Shown: one piece after another, positions 1 through 8,816 of the stretch | Layout: every line of letters begins with the position of its first letter | How positions within the stretch are numbered: position 1 is the first letter of the stretch | Assembly: GCA_003538135.1 (NCBI GenBank) | Contig: DPOR01000014.1 | Span: 32,927-96,926, forward strand | From: Oscillospiraceae bacterium | Lineage (GTDB): Bacteria > Bacillota > Clostridia > Oscillospirales > Acutalibacteraceae | DNA: 64,000 bases | Reading direction: 5' to 3' | The notes under the pieces: model-generated | The model's input: the letters and a program-made list of their open reading frames with translations, nothing else | What the model was told of the DNA's origin: nothing | Database searches by the model: none | Position numbers and translations under genes: made by a program

Positions 1-95
1 AAATCGTCGGGCACGTTTATTTTGAAGTTCTGCTTCATGTCCTCGTAGCTGTCAAAATCGTATCGGGGACAAAAGCGTTTGATTATATCATCCAT
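1..95 (-). CDS. AMP-binding acyl-CoA synthetase, N-terminus only (partial)
   Basis: The minus strand opens at an ATG at 95 and runs off the left edge, giving 31 residues that begin MDDIIKRFCPRYDFDSYED. The start is preceded by an AAAGGAAAAC ribosome binding site. This opening resembles the N-terminus of the acyl- or acetyl-CoA synthetases that lie next to XRE-cupin regulators in many Clostridia. No catalytic motif is inside the window, so the assignment rests on the N-terminal pattern and on the regulator 30 bases upstream, which is probably co-transcribed with it. Confidence 0.5.
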   Translation of the reverse strand, partial: MDDIIKRFCPRYDFDSYEDMKQNFKINVPDD

Positions 96-124
96 TGTTG
101 TTTTCCTTTCGGGAGTATCACAGA

Positions 125-673
125 TTATTCGTTGATAACGGTCAGGAATCTCGTCCTGCCGTCAACCGCCGCCTGACCGTGCGGGAGATTCGGGTCAAAA
201 TAGATAGCGTCGCCCTCGCTGAGTATAAACGAGTTCTTGCCGACGGTTATCTTTACCTTGCCCTCGAGGACAAGGTTGAACTCCTGCCCGGAATGCATGA
301 CGAGCGCGGGCTCGGGCTCCTGCTCCTCGAGCGTGACGAGCATGGGCTCCATTTGGCGGTTCTTGAAATTAAATGCGAGACTCTCGATATAATAGCCGGC
401 ATATCTGTCAACGCGGACTCCGTCGCCGCGCCTGACGATAGTGTAACTGTCCATTCTCGGGGACTCGCCGGTCATTAATACGGTGCAGTCCGTGCCGAGC
501 ACAGCCGCTATGGCATAGAGCGCGCTTATCGGGATATCCTTTTCGCCCGACTCGTATTTTTCATACTCATCGTAGGAAATATTCAGCTTCTCCGCCATCT
601 CGGCAGTCGATATTTCAAGGATTTCGCGAAGCTCCTTTATTCTTTTGGGTATCTGCAAAAGCTCTTCGTTCAT
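125..673 (-). CDS. XRE-family transcriptional regulator with C-terminal cupin domain
   Basis: A 182-residue protein with an N-terminal helix-turn-helix (about residues 8-65, RIKELREILEISTAEMAEKL) and a C-terminal cupin barrel (about 105-180) with the pattern HSGQEFN...LSEGDAIYFDPNLPHG. The HTH binds DNA and the small barrel probably senses a ligand. It lies directly upstream of an AMP-binding synthetase on the same strand, an arrangement common in Clostridia, and so probably controls that gene. The start follows AAGGAAGGGACAAA. A sigma-A promoter lies at 728-756. The ligand cannot be read from the sequence. Confidence 0.88.
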   Translation of the reverse strand: MNEELLQIPKRIKELREILEISTAEMAEKLNISYDEYEKYESGEKDIPISALYAIAAVLGTDCTVLMTGESPRMDSYTIVRRGDGVRVDRYAGYYIESLAFNFKNRQMEPMLVTLEEQEPEPALVMHSGQEFNLVLEGKVKITVGKNSFILSEGDAIYFDPNLPHGQAAVDGRTRFLTVINE

Positions 674-727
674 TTTGTCCCTTCCTTTCCGTATATTCGC
701 AGTCTTTTATACAAATAATACTCTACT

Positions 728-756
728 ATTTTACTCTACATATATCTGTTTTTCAA
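728..756 (-). promoter_or_regulatory. Sigma-A promoter of the XRE-cupin gene
   Basis: On the minus strand TTGAAA (751-756) and TAAAAT (728-733) are separated by exactly 17 bases, about 55 bases upstream of the XRE-cupin start codon. Confidence 0.65.
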
Positions 757-832
757 GTACACAGATATAAAATATGAGCATAAAAATAATTGCGTTTTTG
801 TTGTTTTTACAATAGAAAAGCGTATGCTTATA

Positions 833-841
833 TGCTATAAT
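833..841 (+). promoter_or_regulatory. Extended -10 promoter element of the flavoprotein gene
   Basis: TGCTATAAT is an extended -10 element 33 bases upstream of the flavoprotein start. No good -35 is visible, which is usual for extended -10 promoters. Confidence 0.55.
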
Positions 842-873
842 ATAAAACTGAAAACGAAGCGAGGAGGATCGGT

Positions 874-2025
874 ATGAAAAATATAACCGAAGATATAAAA
901 TATATCGGAGTCAACGATCACGTTATCGACCTGTTTGAGAGCCAATACGCGGTGCCCAACGGCATGGCGTACAACTCATATGTTATTCTCGATGAAAAAA
1001 TTGCCGTTTTTGACACTACGGACAGCCGTTTCACCGACGAATGGCTCGGTAATCTCGAGGCCGCTCTCGACGGCAGGAAGCCCGATTATCTCATAATCCA
1101 GCACGTTGAGCCCGACCATTCCTCGGGCATCGCTGCGTTCGCCGAGGCCTATCCCGAGGCGGTCATAGTCGGCAACGACAAGACCTTCACTATGATAAAC
1201 AACTTCTACGGCGGGGATTTTATCAAAAATTCCCTCTCCGTCAAGAACGGCGACACGCTCTCCCTGGGCAGGCATGAGCTGAGCTTTATCTTTGCGCCGA
1301 TGGTTCACTGGCCCGAGGTCATGATGACCTACGATGCTAAGGACAAGGTGTTTTTCTCCGCCGACGCGTTCGGTAAGTTCGGAGCGCTCGACACAGACGA
1401 GGATTGGGCTTGCGAGGCAAGAAGATACTATTTCGGCATCGTCGGAAAATACGGCGGGCCGGTTCAGACGCTGCTCAAGAAGGCTGCCGCTCTCGATATC
1501 GCCGTGATATGCCCGCTCCACGGCCCTGCGCTCACCGAGAACATCGGCTATTATCTGAATCTCTATGACATCTGGTCATCCTACGGCGTCGAGAGCGAGG
1601 GCGTCTGCATAGCCTATACGTCCGTCTACGGCAACACGAAAAAGGCCGTAGAATATCTTGCCGAGCAGCTCAGGGCGAACGGCTGCCCGAAGGTGGCGAT
1701 AAACGACCTTGCCCGCTGCGACATGGCCGAGGCTGTCGAGGACGCGTTCCGCTACGGAAAGCTCGTGCTGGCGACGACCACCTACAACGGCGGTATATTC
1801 CCGTTCATGCGCGAGTTTATCGACCATCTGACCGAGCGCGGATATCAGAAGCGCACCGTGGCGTTCATAGAGAACGGCTCATGGGCTCCGACTGCCGCGA
1901 GGAACATGGCGAAGATGCTTGAAAACAGCAAGGATATCGAGCAAGTCGGCACAGCGACTATTCGTTCCGCAATGACCGACGAGAACAAAGCTCAGCTCGA
2001 CGAAATTGCAAAGAAGCTCGCATAA
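874..2025 (+). CDS. fprA: FprA family A-type flavoprotein (flavo-diiron protein)
   Basis: A 383-residue two-domain protein of normal length. The N-terminal metallo-beta-lactamase-like domain carries the diiron ligands H77-x-E79-x-D81-H82, H145, D164 and H216. The C-terminal flavodoxin domain (about 243-383) has the FMN loop TSVYGNT at 249-255. Flavo-diiron proteins reduce O2 to water or NO to N2O in the cytoplasm of anaerobes, taking electrons from rubredoxin or a similar carrier. The gene is single, divergent from the XRE-cupin gene, with a GAGGAGGAT ribosome binding site and its own terminator. Whether O2 or NO is the main substrate cannot be told. Confidence 0.93.
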   Translation: MKNITEDIKYIGVNDHVIDLFESQYAVPNGMAYNSYVILDEKIAVFDTTDSRFTDEWLGNLEAALDGRKPDYLIIQHVEPDHSSGIAAFAEAYPEAVIVGNDKTFTMINNFYGGDFIKNSLSVKNGDTLSLGRHELSFIFAPMVHWPEVMMTYDAKDKVFFSADAFGKFGALDTDEDWACEARRYYFGIVGKYGGPVQTLLKKAAALDIAVICPLHGPALTENIGYYLNLYDIWSSYGVESEGVCIAYTSVYGNTKKAVEYLAEQLRANGCPKVAINDLARCDMAEAVEDAFRYGKLVLATTTYNGGIFPFMREFIDHLTERGYQKRTVAFIENGSWAPTAARNMAKMLENSKDIEQVGTATIRSAMTDENKAQLDEIAKKLA

Positions 2026-2040
2026 CAGCAGAATAGAAAG

Positions 2041-2079
2041 AACTGCCGAGCCCGTAAAAAGGCTTCGGCAGTTTTTATT
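2041..2079 (+). terminator. Intrinsic terminator after fprA
   Basis: ACTGCCGA-GCC pairs with GGC-TTCGGCAGT, with one bulged base, and is followed by TTTTTATTTTA just after the flavoprotein stop codon. Confidence 0.75.
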
Positions 2080-2992
2080 TTAATATAGACCCGAGCTTGC
2101 AAAACACGTCTTTCGTCTCCGGCAGGAACGGGACAAGCTGAAAATCATGGAACAGCCCGTCGTATTTAAAGAGCTTCGCGTCTATGCCGGCTGAAAGGGC
2201 ATTTGTAAAAGCCGTGTCGGTGTCGCTCTCTCCGACCTCTGCCGTTCCGCAGAAAAACACAGTCGGCGGAAAGCCCGAAAAGTCGGCAAACGAGACGGAG
2301 AGATACGGGTCCGAAAGGTCATGCTCTCCGGCATACTTCGGGCGGCGCCTGAAATATGCTTCGTGTTCGTGAAAGCTCTCCTTCTTCGCTATGCCGTAAA
2401 ACGGGTCGCTGTGGCAGTTGCGCTCATAGGATTCGCCGCAGGCCGTCATATCGCCCCAGAGCGAAAAGCAGACGAGCTTTTTCGGCATCGGTCTGCCGGA
2501 ATCCCGAAGCTTTTGCGCGAGGGCGAGCACTAAATTTGCACCGCTGCTGTCTCCGACGGCCACAACATTTTCGGGCTTTACGCCCTGCGACATCAGCATA
2601 TTCCACGCTGACATTACGTCATCGAGCTGCGACGGAAAAATATATTCGGGCATAATTCTGTAGTCGACGCTGTATACGGCGGCTCCGCCCGCGGTGCGGC
2701 TGTATTTCAGCGCAAGGCGGCGGTAGAGGTCGATAAGCTTTATTTTGAAGCTCCCGCCGTGAATATGAAAAATCACGGTATCCGTTCCCGCATTTTCGGG
2801 AACAAGGCACTCCATAAAGCATTCGCCGCATGGCGTGCGGGTCAGGGTGCAGCCCCGTGGCGGCCTAAATCTGCTGCGGCTGTTCTCGGTCGCCGCACCA
2901 GCGTTTGCGCTCATGTTTTCGTTTTTTATGAAGCGCGAATGGAACACTGCGCTCAAAACGGCGCTCATTATTTTTGCGGTAACGGAAGCCAC
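2075..2992 (-). CDS. Alpha/beta hydrolase (hormone-sensitive-lipase type esterase)
   Basis: Shows the HSL-family HGG oxyanion motif (FHIHGGSFK), the nucleophile elbow GDSSGAN and a C-terminal histidine in YDGLFHDF, so it is probably a cytoplasmic carboxylesterase. The frame stays open to 3097, but that would overlap the upstream kinase gene by 103 bases. I prefer a GTG at 2992, seven bases after AGGAAG. A GTG at 2998 and an ATG at 2968 are alternatives. It is translationally coupled to the upstream APH-like gene. The natural substrate is unknown. Confidence 0.75.
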   Translation of the reverse strand: MASVTAKIMSAVLSAVFHSRFIKNENMSANAGAATENSRSRFRPPRGCTLTRTPCGECFMECLVPENAGTDTVIFHIHGGSFKIKLIDLYRRLALKYSRTAGGAAVYSVDYRIMPEYIFPSQLDDVMSAWNMLMSQGVKPENVVAVGDSSGANLVLALAQKLRDSGRPMPKKLVCFSLWGDMTACGESYERNCHSDPFYGIAKKESFHEHEAYFRRRPKYAGEHDLSDPYLSVSFADFSGFPPTVFFCGTAEVGESDTDTAFTNALSAGIDAKLFKYDGLFHDFQLVPFLPETKDVFCKLGSILK

Positions 2993-2994
2993 GG

Positions 2995-3951
2995 TCACAC
3001 TTCCTTTTCGAGCACGGCGTTCATGTTTTTGACGAGCGGATTCATGATAAACGGGATGAGCGTGCCCGCCTTTATGAAGCAGTAGACCTCGTTCCACAGC
3101 CCGTAAAACGCAAGCTTTTGCTCCGCCTTTTCGCTCGCACCGTACTTTTTGAGATAAGTGTCGCAGAGAAAGAAGCGCTTTCCGCTGAGATTGTTGAACT
3201 GAAATAAATCATATTCGCGGTCGGCATACATGGAGTTGAGCGGATCGATAAAGCCCGTTATCTCAAGCCCCTTGCCGACCATTATGTTGCCGACATTCAG
3301 GTCGCCGTGTATGAGGCAGGCGTCGGAGACGGGCTGAGAGAATATACTTGAAAACCTGTCCCTCGCGCGGGTCATGGCCGAGACGATCTCGGCGGACAGC
3401 TGCCCGTTTTCCGAGAGCTTTTTTGCGGCAGAGTAGACCTCCTCCATGAACGGCTCATAGCACTCGCGCCACGATGAAAAGCAGGGCTTCACCGTGTCGC
3501 CGAATTTGTCGCTGCGGCACTCGTGTATGTCATGGAGCGCGTCGGTCACTCTGTCGGCAAAGTCAAGCCGTGCGCTCTTTGCATACAGGAGCTTGCCGAA
3601 TGACATAAAGAGCGTTTTGCCCTCGATTTTATCCATAATATAGCAGTCGAACGGTATCTCGCCGTCGGCGCAGCGGGAACAGAGAACTTTAGGCATACGC
3701 ACGCCGCAGTTTTCGGACAGAAGCCGCAAATCGTGCGTCTCTTTGCCGAGCATCCCGTCGGCGCGCAGGAACTTTACGACTGCCTCGCCGCCGTCGCGGA
3801 GAGTCACGCCGACAGCCGTCCCGAACGAGCCGCCGCCGAGATTTTTTGTTTTTACGCCGCTTTTGCCGAGTCCCTCTTTGCAGACGGCGAGCGCATATTC
3901 CGCCGCCTTTTCGCGCTCAAGGGTTTTCGGGGTTACTCTTTCGACATTCAT
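2995..3951 (-). CDS. Aminoglycoside phosphotransferase (APH)-like small-molecule kinase
   Basis: A 318-residue protein with the APH/choline-kinase fold. The catalytic loop reads HGDLNVGNIM and the metal-binding motif is IDPLN, with an N-terminal glycine-rich loop (GGGSFGTAV). Such proteins phosphorylate hydroxyls of small molecules in the cytosol. Nothing here points to antibiotic resistance rather than a metabolic substrate. The start has GGAGCGG upstream. It forms a two-gene operon with the esterase downstream. Confidence 0.8.
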   Translation of the reverse strand: MNVERVTPKTLEREKAAEYALAVCKEGLGKSGVKTKNLGGGSFGTAVGVTLRDGGEAVVKFLRADGMLGKETHDLRLLSENCGVRMPKVLCSRCADGEIPFDCYIMDKIEGKTLFMSFGKLLYAKSARLDFADRVTDALHDIHECRSDKFGDTVKPCFSSWRECYEPFMEEVYSAAKKLSENGQLSAEIVSAMTRARDRFSSIFSQPVSDACLIHGDLNVGNIMVGKGLEITGFIDPLNSMYADREYDLFQFNNLSGKRFFLCDTYLKKYGASEKAEQKLAFYGLWNEVYCFIKAGTLIPFIMNPLVKNMNAVLEKEV

Positions 3952-4049
3952 AACACCGCTCCGTTTCGTATTTATTCAATACAGATTCTATCAAATTTCA
4001 AGCAGATATAAAATATCCCGGGGACGCTTTTTTCTATCCCCGGGAAACT

Positions 4050-4997
4050 TTATTCGGTCATTTTTCTGTATGCGCTCGGCGTCATGCCGTAGAAAGCAAA
4101 GAACTGCTTATATAGCCCCGACGGATTTGTATACCCCGCCTCGCGGGCTATGTCGTCTATTGAGAGCTCTGTCCCGTTCATCAGCCGAACCGCTTTTTGC
4201 AGCTTGTATGACAGGAGCAGCTCCGAAAATCCAGAGCCGAGGCGGTCTTTTATCATTCGCCCCGCATATTTTGTGCTGTAACCGAGCGCTGCGGCAAAGC
4301 CTTTCAAAGACGCGGAGCCGATATTCTCGTCAAAATAGCGGTCAAGCTCGTCTGCAAGCTGTTTGTCGAAGCTCTCCGCAGAGCGCAGAAGCTCAATGAA
4401 CAAAAGCGAGAGACAGCTCTCGATCGCGCGCTCCGAATATTCCGCGCCGCCGTAGTATTCGCCGAGCAGACGCATGACAAGAAAATTCACCCGCTCCGAC
4501 GTTCTGTCAAACACTGTCAGCTCATCGCCCAATTCCAAGCCCTCGGCGCATTTTTTAAACAGCTCTTTCGGGATAACCGTTTTTATTATATTATCCCCCT
4601 TGCGGCTCTTTTCGAGCGAATGTACCGTGCCGGGCGGAAAGAGACACGCCTGGCCTTTTTTGAGCGTCAAGCTTCGCTCGGGGTTTTTGAAATGCTGAAC
4701 GCACTCGCCCGACAGAATATATATGAACTCGTAGAACGAATGCCCGTGATAATACGGACGCTGGCAGGCGGTGTGCTTTCGCATATGAAATTTTTCGGAT
4801 TTTCTCGTCGGGATGAACATCTGCCCGTCCGCACCGAGAGTTTCGAATGTAGCCTCGTCAAAGCCCACCGAAATTATTTTGTCCGCCTCTTCAAACTCCT
4901 CGGCAATCATGTGCCTTACGGCCTCCTCCGAGAGCGCGGTGTTATAATCCTCGCGCTCGTGGCGGTCGAGAAGTCGGGAGAATCCGCTGTTCGTCAT
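4050..4997 (-). CDS. AraC family transcriptional regulator with cupin sensor domain
   Basis: A 315-residue protein. The N-terminal half has an AraC-type cupin (about 90-165: HGHSFYEFIYILSG ... FPPGTVHS) and the last 100 residues carry the two AraC helix-turn-helix units ending IAREAGYTNPSGLYKQFFAFYGMTPSAYR. It should bind a small molecule, often a sugar, and activate nearby genes. It faces the APH/esterase pair on the same strand and no sugar operon adjoins it, so its target is not clear. Confidence 0.85.
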   Translation of the reverse strand: MTNSGFSRLLDRHEREDYNTALSEEAVRHMIAEEFEEADKIISVGFDEATFETLGADGQMFIPTRKSEKFHMRKHTACQRPYYHGHSFYEFIYILSGECVQHFKNPERSLTLKKGQACLFPPGTVHSLEKSRKGDNIIKTVIPKELFKKCAEGLELGDELTVFDRTSERVNFLVMRLLGEYYGGAEYSERAIESCLSLLFIELLRSAESFDKQLADELDRYFDENIGSASLKGFAAALGYSTKYAGRMIKDRLGSGFSELLLSYKLQKAVRLMNGTELSIDDIAREAGYTNPSGLYKQFFAFYGMTPSAYRKMTE

Positions 4998-5073
4998 AGA
5001 ATCACACCCTGATTATCAGCTGTTTATGTTCCCATTTTATCATATGTCAACAGCAAAATCCACTCTTGTACAT

Positions 5074-5101
5074 AAAAAGCAGCCTCTTACGAGACTGCTT
5101 T
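5074..5101 (-). terminator. Intrinsic terminator of the Wzz/BY-kinase operon
   Basis: On the minus strand AGCAGTCTC-GTAA-GAGGCTGCT forms a 9-bp stem with one G-U pair and a GTAA tetraloop, followed by TTTTTAT. Confidence 0.82.
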
Positions 5102-5107
5102 CTGAAA

Positions 5108-5917
5108 TTATTTCGTTTTTTGATTCTCGCTTCTGGAGCTGCTCTTTGTGTTTTTGGCGCTTTTTGCGTTCTCCGCTCCGTGGACATAGGCGTAAGTATA
5201 ATTGTACTTATACTTTCCGCGGTAATAATATCCGCTGTGCTCATCGTCAACGCAGTTGAGAACGAATCCGACAACCTTTGCGTCGGCGAACTCAAGCTGG
5301 CTTACAACGTTGACAAGCTCCTCTTTCTTCGTCGTTCCCGGGCGGACGACGACAACGGCGCCGTTTGTGTGCTTAGAGATGACCGCCGCATCGATAACGG
5401 CCGCAACGGGCGGAGTATCGATGAATATATAGTCATATCTTGCCTTGAGCGTCTCCATAAGCTCCGCAAAAGCTTCGCTGCTCAGCAGCTCGCTGGGGTT
5501 GGGCGGGAGATAGCCCGAGAATATGACATCGAGGCTGTAATCGTCGATTCTGACAATGGCATCGTCAAGCGAACAGGCATTGACAAGGACGTTTGTAAGT
5601 CCGGGCGACGACTTGCGCGCAAGAAGTCTGTTTATATTCGGGCGGCGCAGGTCGCAGTCTATGAGCAGAACCTTGACGTTTGTCTCGGCGAAGGTTATCG
5701 CGGTATTCAGGGCGTTAATGCTCTTGCCGTCGCTCATTCCGCAGCTTGTGAACTCAACGACCTTGCAGCCCTTGCCGGGCATGGAGAAAACAATATTGCT
5801 TCGCAGGGTGTTGTATGCCTCATCAACTATGAAGCTTGTATTGTCGCCGAGGATGTATTTGCGCTGGGACGGAGAATGGTGGCTGCTTACTTTATGCTTT
5901 CTTCTGATAAGCTTCAT
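5108..5917 (-). CDS. CpsD/CapB-type bacterial tyrosine kinase (BY-kinase)
   Basis: A 269-residue cytoplasmic ATPase with the BY-kinase set: EAYNTLRSNI (33-42), Walker A region TSCGMSDGKS (57-66), Walker A' VLLIDCDLRRP (83-93) and Walker B YIFIDTPP (163-170). A C-terminal tyrosine cluster of eight Tyr lies between 230 and 244, followed by a Ser/Lys-rich tail. It autophosphorylates on that cluster and works with the adjacent Wzz-like protein to control polymer length. Its ATG overlaps the upstream stop by 4 bases. No CpsB-type tyrosine phosphatase gene is seen in the locus. Confidence 0.92.
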   Translation of the reverse strand: MKLIRRKHKVSSHHSPSQRKYILGDNTSFIVDEAYNTLRSNIVFSMPGKGCKVVEFTSCGMSDGKSINALNTAITFAETNVKVLLIDCDLRRPNINRLLARKSSPGLTNVLVNACSLDDAIVRIDDYSLDVIFSGYLPPNPSELLSSEAFAELMETLKARYDYIFIDTPPVAAVIDAAVISKHTNGAVVVVRPGTTKKEELVNVVSQLEFADAKVVGFVLNCVDDEHSGYYYRGKYKYNYTYAYVHGAENAKSAKNTKSSSRSENQKTK

Positions 5918-6660
5918 TTAGACGCGCCCCCCTTCTTTGAAAAAATGGCTTTCTTTCTTTCGCCTTTATCGTCATAGAGGGTAAAGTCGGGTATCTTTCC
6001 GATGACGGGCGCATCGAAAAGCTTTGTTATATCCTCTTCTCCCTCGATATAGGAGTTGAAGAGAACAAGAAGAACTATTATCGCAAGGGTTAATCCCGCG
6101 CCCAAAACACAGCCGATAACAGCCACCTTTTTATAGGAGGGATAGGATATTCCCGTGGGCACCCGCGAGAAATCGACGACCTTGACCGAGCTTCCTTCAA
6201 CGAGGTTCATGATAGCGTCCGGGGCAACCTTGGCTATCTCATTGACTATCTTTGCGGCCTCTTCGGGGTCATGATCGCTGACGGATATTTTAAGTATGGG
6301 TGTATCCTCAATCGCTTCGGCGGTAAACGACGCGCGTATGGCATCGACGCTGTAATTTTCACCGAGCTTTTCCTTGACTCTGTTGAGAACGTTGTCGCTC
6401 GTGAGCAGTCCCTGATATGTAGTGACGAGGTTCTGGGACGCGCTGAGGTCGGACGAGTATATTTTTTCGTCGTTCTCGCCCGTGTAGTTCTGGATATAGA
6501 TGGTCGCAGTCGCCTTATACTGCGGAGTGATAAAGAATTTGGCATAAGCGAACGCACCCGCTCCGCAGATAATGCCGACGAGCAGTATCAGCCAAAGTCT
6601 TTTGAGCACTTCAAAGAACAAGCGCTTGAGATCAACATCAAAGGTCTTAAGTTTTTCCAT
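5914..6660 (-). CDS. Wzz/YveK-type chain-length determinant, BY-kinase activator
   Basis: A 248-residue membrane protein with TM1 at about 21-40, an extracellular region, and TM2 at about 179-201 preceded by the Wzz-typical Pro-rich SYPSYKK. A short cytoplasmic tail follows, which in this family activates the partner kinase. It sets the length of the exported polysaccharide. It is first in a two-gene operon with its own promoter (6700-6728) and has a GAGAGGGGATTGTA ribosome binding site. Confidence 0.9.
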   Translation of the reverse strand: MEKLKTFDVDLKRLFFEVLKRLWLILLVGIICGAGAFAYAKFFITPQYKATATIYIQNYTGENDEKIYSSDLSASQNLVTTYQGLLTSDNVLNRVKEKLGENYSVDAIRASFTAEAIEDTPILKISVSDHDPEEAAKIVNEIAKVAPDAIMNLVEGSSVKVVDFSRVPTGISYPSYKKVAVIGCVLGAGLTLAIIVLLVLFNSYIEGEEDITKLFDAPVIGKIPDFTLYDDKGERKKAIFSKKGGASK

Positions 6661-6699
6661 TACAATCCCCTCTCAAGGTCGTAGATATCTAACATTATA

Positions 6700-6728
6700 A
6701 TTATACATATCGCAGCGCCGTTTATCAA
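6700..6728 (-). promoter_or_regulatory. Sigma-A promoter of the Wzz/BY-kinase operon
   Basis: TTGATA (6723-6728) and TATAAT (6700-6705) on the minus strand, 17 bases apart, just after the end of the upstream nucleotidyltransferase-fold gene. The regulatory pair can thus be transcribed apart from the long biosynthetic operon. Confidence 0.7.
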
Positions 6729-6745
6729 GTTATTTTATTTTTTTC

Positions 6746-7888
6746 TTAATTTACTCCAAAACGACGCATCATTTCCTTATATTTTTTGACAGCTTCGCTG
6801 TCTGCGGCCTTCACTCCGCGCATCCATGCACGAAATTCGCGGAACCGGGTGAACACTATTTTCACCGCGCGCACAAGATACGCGAACGGCAGAAGCAGCG
6901 GACATCTGTCAACCGCTCTGCTGCGGCGGCGCATCTCCGCGGGAGAGATGAAGAGCTTTCTTTTGACTGCCGCGGAAAATGAATTTTTCCCGTCCTCATT
7001 GGCAAGGTACATGACCATATGCGCGGTCTTACCGTAGCTCCCGGACTCAAAGACATATTCGCCCATCTCGTCGAGCAGGTCGCTCTCCGGCTCGTCGCCG
7101 AACCAGTGGAGGGCGAGAGCCTTCAGGTTATGCATTACCTCACTCAGCCCGAAGCGTTCAAAGACGGAGTCTATCTTCACCCAATCAAGCTCGTCCCCGT
7201 ATTTTTTCATATAGAGCGCCATATCCGCGAAGAATCTGACTCCGACGCCGCCCTGATGAAAATGCCCGAAGAGGTGTCCCATGAGGAAGATGTAGTTGTC
7301 GCTCGGGTCGAAGCGGTATTCGAAGCCGCTGCCTTGAGCGAGCTCCCACGGCGACGCAAAATACGCGTCAAGCCCCGTCTCACGCTGCTTGTCGAGCACG
7401 GATTCATGCACCTCAACCGAGATAAACGGGTCGCGGTGAAAAACATCGTGGTGCCCCTTATGCCCCTCGAAGCTGTAGCCCGCCTGCAAAAGAACTTCTT
7501 TTACATTCTCGTGGCTGTCGAGATCGGCATAGACGTCTATGTCCGCCATCTCGCGCATATCCTCGGACGGATAGAGCTGCGCGACGTCGGCGCCTTTTAA
7601 AAACATATGCTTTATTCCTGCGGATGACAGCAGTCCTTCAAGCTCGCCGCGCGTCATCTTCTGATTGGCGCACTTGAACAGCAGCATATTGTGGCTGCTC
7701 TGCAGTTCCGTTACGATATGCGTGGGAACACTTCTGTTTTTACGCAGGGCATACCACAAAATATTCGTCATATTGTGTTCGCGTGCAATGCCCAAAAGCG
7801 CTTCAAAATCGCCGCCGAAATCATCGGCCCGCGAGCCTTCAAGCGCGGTACGGACAAGAAAAATATAATCTTCGTAAAGCTTTTTCAC
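6746..7888 (-). CDS. Nucleotidyltransferase-fold protein (NTP_transf_5 type) of the polysaccharide locus
   Basis: A 380-residue protein. The region FLKGADVAQLYPSEDMREMADIDVYAD resembles the GS-like and DxD metal motifs of the minimal nucleotidyltransferase family NTP_transf_5, often found in exopolysaccharide and peptide-modification clusters. The exact reaction is unknown. Transfer of a nucleotide- or phosphate-linked group to the glycan is possible. It uses a GTG start after AACGGAGGATATAA and is the last gene of the long operon. Confidence 0.7.
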   Translation of the reverse strand: MKKLYEDYIFLVRTALEGSRADDFGGDFEALLGIAREHNMTNILWYALRKNRSVPTHIVTELQSSHNMLLFKCANQKMTRGELEGLLSSAGIKHMFLKGADVAQLYPSEDMREMADIDVYADLDSHENVKEVLLQAGYSFEGHKGHHDVFHRDPFISVEVHESVLDKQRETGLDAYFASPWELAQGSGFEYRFDPSDNYIFLMGHLFGHFHQGGVGVRFFADMALYMKKYGDELDWVKIDSVFERFGLSEVMHNLKALALHWFGDEPESDLLDEMGEYVFESGSYGKTAHMVMYLANEDGKNSFSAAVKRKLFISPAEMRRRSRAVDRCPLLLPFAYLVRAVKIVFTRFREFRAWMRGVKAADSEAVKKYKEMMRRFGVN

Positions 7889-7903
7889 TTATATCCTCCG
7901 TTT

Positions 7904-8767
7904 TCAGCCGTTAAGAACGGTCGAGGTTATCTTTTTGACAATTTTATCATCCTGAGAAATGCTGAATTTTCTGGCGAAGAGACAGCCGGAGTTCATCAGC
8001 TCGTCGTAGTCCCCCGATGTGAACACAAACGGGTGACCGCGCGTCCAGTCGATACATCGCATACACGCCCTGTGGTCGTTGTCGAACTTCTTGCTGTGCA
8101 GATTCTTTGCAAAATCCGAATTTATCATAACCGTCTGAACAAAGAATTCATCCGGGATAAATGTGTGCTTAAACTGTTTAAAGACAAAAGCCTTTTGAGA
8201 AATAAGATATTTTGCAAACTCGCCCGTCACGCTGAACCACTGCGAGCCGCGCTGTATCTTCTTGCCCTTTATCCTGTTGATTCCGAGCATACGCCCGATA
8301 ACCGTCTCCGCCTTTGTGATAAAGCGATTGAAGAGGTTTCTTCTGCCGGAGGCGAAATGATAAAATCTGACGCGCTGTAGCTCTTTTTCCGTGGGCTCGG
8401 GAGCACCGAAATGGACAAATTCCTCGCCCTTATGGGCATCGAAATAGCGGTGTATCTCATCCTGGTTTTTAAGCGGCAGATCCGCTCCGGAGATGAGATG
8501 AACATATTCGTATTCTCGCCCGCTCTCGAACGCCGCCTCCAAAAGCATATATTCGCATCTGACCATATCAAAGCCGCCCCATCTTATATGTATGCGCGGG
8601 ACAAACTCGACACGGGAATTCCGCAAAACCTTTTCAATCCTCCCGATATCAAGCTCGGAGCGGGAGTCGATGTGTATGTAGATGTCGTTGCGCGCATCGT
8701 CGATACATTTGAGAAGGCTCTCGAGCAAGTCGAACTGTTCGTGCGCTATTATCAGATATGCGTGCAT
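7904..8767 (-). CDS. Core-2/I-branching type glycosyltransferase (Branch family)
   Basis: A 287-residue soluble protein opening MHAYLIIAHEQ and containing IYIHIDSRSE, RWGGFDMV and HLISGADLPLK, the pattern of the Branch family (GT14-like beta-1,6-N-acetylglucosaminyltransferases). The family adds a branching sugar. Here it probably decorates the repeat unit in the cytoplasm. GGAGGTGCAAT precedes the ATG. Confidence 0.82.
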   Translation of the reverse strand: MHAYLIIAHEQFDLLESLLKCIDDARNDIYIHIDSRSELDIGRIEKVLRNSRVEFVPRIHIRWGGFDMVRCEYMLLEAAFESGREYEYVHLISGADLPLKNQDEIHRYFDAHKGEEFVHFGAPEPTEKELQRVRFYHFASGRRNLFNRFITKAETVIGRMLGINRIKGKKIQRGSQWFSVTGEFAKYLISQKAFVFKQFKHTFIPDEFFVQTVMINSDFAKNLHSKKFDNDHRACMRCIDWTRGHPFVFTSGDYDELMNSGCLFARKFSISQDDKIVKKITSTVLNG

Positions 8768-8816
8768 ATTGCACCTCCAATCAGCAGTTTAATGCTGTTT
8801 TTTACTTGTTAAATCC

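Noticed and set aside
2995..3951. Aminoglycoside resistance gene
   Set aside because: The fold is APH-like, but the context is metabolic and many such kinases act on other small molecules; resistance is not supported.
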